From: CAYMFD01 sp964389475
Lineage (GTDB): Bacteria > Bacteroidota > Bacteroidia > Chitinophagales > Saprospiraceae
Assembly: GCA_964389475.1 (NCBI GenBank)
Contig: CAYMFD010000085.1
Location: 1 to 17,429, forward strand
Reading direction: 5' to 3'
Length of the DNA stretch: 17,429 nucleotides
Shown one piece after another: positions 15,507-17,429 of the stretch (positions within the stretch are counted from its first letter, which is position 1; each line of letters begins with the position of its first letter). The notes below the pieces were generated by a model, which saw nothing but the letters and a program-made list of their open reading frames with translations, was not told the DNA's origin and did no database searches. Both the position numbers and the translations under genes were made by a program.

Positions 15507-15509
15507 ACT

Positions 15510-16673
15510 ATGTACATAATCAACGGCCTGCGATCAGCAGTAGCAAAAGCAAAGAAAGGAGGATTTAAAAACTACAGAAGCGACGACCTCGCTGTGGACG
15601 TGATCAAGGCGCTGATGGCCAGTGTACCTGAGCTAGACCCTGCGGATGTGGACGACGTGATCGTAGGGTGTGCTAACCCGGAGGGAGAGCAAGGCCTGCA
15701 AGTAGGTCGCCTGATCGCCGCAAGAGCTCTAGGCAAAGAAGTGCCAGGCATGACGGTCAATCGATACTGCGCCTCTGGACTAGAGACCATCTCTATTGCA
15801 GTCGGTAAGATCGCTGCTGGCATGGGCCACTGCTACATAGCGGGCGGTACGGAGAGCATGTCGATCATACCGATGACCGGCTACAAGCTAGCACCGAGCT
15901 ACAAGGCGGCCATGGACAATATCAACTATCACGTGAGTATGGGAGCTACGGCCGAGGCGGTCGCTGCCAAATATGGTATCACGAGAGAGATGGCCGACGA
16001 GTTTTCGGTACGGTCGCATGACCTAGCTGCCGCGGCTATCGATGGTGGTAAGTTCGACGATCAGATCGTGCCCGTTACGGTCGAGGACGTATTCGTCAAG
16101 GATGGTAAGCGGATGGAGTCTAGCCATACTGTCAGCATGGACGAAGGTGTACGACGCAGCACTTCTATGGAGGGACTAGCAAGACTAAGAGCGGTATTTA
16201 AGCAAGGTGGTGTCGTCACAGCGGGTAATAGCTCGCAAATCAGTGATGGTGCAGCCTTTGCCATAGTCATGAGTGAGGAGATGGTCAAGCGCCTCGGCCT
16301 AGAGCCTATCGCTAGGCTAGCATCTTGTGCTGTAGGTGGTGTCGATCCACTGTATATGGGTATTGGACCATGCGTCGCTATACCTAAGGCCCTCAAGCAA
16401 GCAGGGCTACAGACGTCGGATATCGACCTTACAGAACTCAACGAGGCCTTTGCCACACAGGCGCTTGCCGTAATCAAAGAGGCGGGCCTCAACCCTGATA
16501 CCGTCAATGTTAATGGTGGTGCTATCGCTCTAGGACATCCGCTAGGCTGTACGGGGGCTAAACTGAGCATACAGCTCTGGCATGAGCTACGAGCTCGCAA
16601 ACAGAAGTACGGTATGGTGACCGCCTGCGTAGGTGGTGGTCAGGGTATCGCAGGGATATATGAGATGCTGTAG
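15510..16673 (+). CDS. fadA: Acetyl-CoA C-acyltransferase (3-ketoacyl-CoA thiolase)
   Basis: The 387-residue enzyme performs the last beta-oxidation step: CoA-dependent cleavage of 3-ketoacyl-CoA to acetyl-CoA and a shortened acyl-CoA, in the cytoplasm. Thiolase signatures are all present. The nucleophile is Cys87 (NRYCASGLETI), with GGTESMS at 112-118, NEAFA at 311-315, His343 in GGAIALGHPLGCTGA, and the acid/base Cys373 in ACVGGGQG. Length is typical for the family. It works directly on the product of the upstream FadN-type enzyme, 491 bp away, with the four-helix-bundle cassette filling the gap. Its leader up to 3 nt before the ATG is the right repeat array, so no normal ribosome-binding sequence is visible. 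It ends 8 bp from the convergent NYN gene. A biosynthetic thiolase is possible, but the context argues for degradation. Confidence 0.94.
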   Translation: MYIINGLRSAVAKAKKGGFKNYRSDDLAVDVIKALMASVPELDPADVDDVIVGCANPEGEQGLQVGRLIAARALGKEVPGMTVNRYCASGLETISIAVGKIAAGMGHCYIAGGTESMSIIPMTGYKLAPSYKAAMDNINYHVSMGATAEAVAAKYGITREMADEFSVRSHDLAAAAIDGGKFDDQIVPVTVEDVFVKDGKRMESSHTVSMDEGVRRSTSMEGLARLRAVFKQGGVVTAGNSSQISDGAAFAIVMSEEMVKRLGLEPIARLASCAVGGVDPLYMGIGPCVAIPKALKQAGLQTSDIDLTELNEAFATQALAVIKEAGLNPDTVNVNGGAIALGHPLGCTGAKLSIQLWHELRARKQKYGMVTACVGGGQGIAGIYEML

Positions 16674-16685
16674 GGGATACCCTAC
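16670..16685. terminator. Short shared hairpin between convergent genes
   Basis: GTAGGG-gata-CCCTAC forms a 6-bp stem with a 4-nt loop. One arm contains the fadA TAG (16671-16673) and the other the TAG of the minus-strand NYN gene (16684-16682). On the plus strand it is followed by ttcttt. It may act as a weak bidirectional terminator. Confidence 0.45.
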
Positions 16686-17428
16686 TTCTTTCTCCGGCCT
16701 CTAGTCGCCTTATTCTTGACGTAGATCAGCTTGTGTCGATTGCTAGCACCTTCTCGTTGCTCGACTTCGAACTTACCTATAGACTTGATCATCGGTGTCA
16801 ACTTGGGAAAGCCATAGTTACGTGAGTCAAAATTGGGTTGCTTCTTCTGTAGTAGGCTACCCACATCGCCTAGGAATGCCCATCCGTCATCGTCGGACAA
16901 GTCATTGATAGTGGCTGTGATAAGACGTATAACCTTGGCTGTGATCTTCTCGACATCATCGCTATCTGAGGCCTCGGTGTTATCCTCGTTCTGCTCCTGA
17001 GCTCCTGCCTTGAGGATCTCTAGGTAGATGAATTTGTCGCAGGCAACGATGAAGGGATTAGGCGTCTTCTTCTCACCGATACCTATGACTAGCATAGCGG
17101 CCTCTCTGAGCCTGGTCGCTAGTCTCGTAAAGTCACTATCGCTAGAGACTAGACAGAAGCCATCGACCTTACCAGAGTATAGTACATCCATGGCATCAAT
17201 AATCATGGCAGAGTCTGTGGCGTTTTTGCCTTTGGTATAGCCGTACTGTTGCACTGGATTGATGGCGTTTTCGAGTAAGACCTGCTTCCACTTTTTGAGA
17301 TGTGGATTGGTCCAGTCTCCGTAGATACGCTTGATGGTAGGGTTACCGTACTTGGCGATCTCCTCCATCATCTCCGATACGTGGTCGGCTGGGATATTGT
17401 CTCCGTCTATCAGTACAGCTAGGTTCAT
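16682..17428 (-). CDS. NYN-domain (PIN-like) nuclease with LOTUS/OST-HTH-like C-terminus
   Basis: The 248-residue protein starts at the ATG 17428-17426, one base from the window edge; MNLAVLIDGDNIP is the usual beginning of this family. The NYN domain (~1-140) shows the acidic residues expected to hold metal: Asp8 and Asp10 (LIDGDN), Asp72 (KNATDSAMIIDAMD) and Asp97/Asp99 (SSDSDFTRLA). Such proteins are predicted single-strand RNA nucleases. An acidic linker (~145-160) leads to ~160-236, which reads like a LOTUS/OST-HTH RNA-binding domain (GWAFLGDVGSLL.., YGFPKLTPMIKSIGKFEV), and a basic tail RGRRKK. This pairing of domains is common for stand-alone bacterial NYN proteins. It is transcribed toward fadA and has no visible functional link to it. 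Confidence 0.87.
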   Translation of the reverse strand: MNLAVLIDGDNIPADHVSEMMEEIAKYGNPTIKRIYGDWTNPHLKKWKQVLLENAINPVQQYGYTKGKNATDSAMIIDAMDVLYSGKVDGFCLVSSDSDFTRLATRLREAAMLVIGIGEKKTPNPFIVACDKFIYLEILKAGAQEQNEDNTEASDSDDVEKITAKVIRLITATINDLSDDDGWAFLGDVGSLLQKKQPNFDSRNYGFPKLTPMIKSIGKFEVEQREGASNRHKLIYVKNKATRGRRKK

Positions 17429-17429
17429 A

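Noticed and set aside
15031..15507. CRISPR array or diversity-generating retroelement
   Set aside because: The units are 7 nt without spacers, there are no cas genes, and no reverse transcriptase or template/variable repeat pair is present despite the Avd-like protein.
16061..16600. A 179-codon open frame on the minus strand opposite fadA
   Set aside because: It lies wholly antisense to an intact thiolase, is Ser/Pro/Leu-rich as expected from a shadow frame, and shows no domain pattern.

Overview
The window looks like Bacteroidota chromosome, most likely from the Saprospiria/Lewinella side of the phylum. This is inferred from two proteins with C-terminal type IX secretion (T9SS) sorting domains, BspA-type (DUF285) and plant-like leucine-rich-repeat surface proteins, di-heme peroxidase lipoproteins, weak Shine-Dalgarno sequences, and a fatty-acid oxidation locus with a FadN-type enzyme. 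Base composition is mid-range, and leucine is very often CTA, which makes CTAG unusually common.

Left part (1-8145, all minus strand). Five genes read leftward: a CsgG/LpoB-like lipoprotein (8145-7174), a ~845-residue T9SS cargo with a ConA-like region, a Kazal-like remnant and four FN3 repeats (7107-4570), an ~805-residue BspA-family T9SS protein made of two duplicated halves (4491-2074), an 80-residue truncated copy of that protein's N-terminus (2027-1785), and a leucine-rich-repeat protein (1788 to beyond base 1). The last start codon overlaps the stop of the truncated copy as ATGA. Together they form a surface-protein or adhesin island.

Middle part (8146-12444). A 458-bp divergent intergenic region holds a perfect 17-bp dyad. 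It is followed by a plus-strand group: a very acidic membrane-anchored repeat protein (8604-9800), a di-heme c peroxidase/MauG-family lipoprotein (9841-11478) and a MORN-repeat protein with a C-terminal barrel-like domain (11498-12385). A strong hairpin terminator at 12407-12444 ends the group.

Right part (12445-17429). A fatty-acid beta-oxidation operon encodes a FadN-type 3-hydroxyacyl-CoA dehydrogenase/enoyl-CoA hydratase (12619-15018) and a FadA thiolase (15510-16673), which catalyse the last three steps of the cycle. Between them sits a four-helix-bundle (23S-IVS/Avd-like) gene bracketed by arrays of 7-nt units that are inverted relative to each other. A NYN-domain (PIN-like) nuclease with a probable LOTUS/OST-HTH tail (17428-16682) converges on fadA.

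The most unusual items are the four-helix-bundle cassette with its inverted 7-nt arrays, the related 17-bp dyads upstream of both plus-strand operons, and the truncated BspA copy coupled to the leucine-rich-repeat gene. No tRNA, rRNA, CRISPR array, transposase or integrase was seen.
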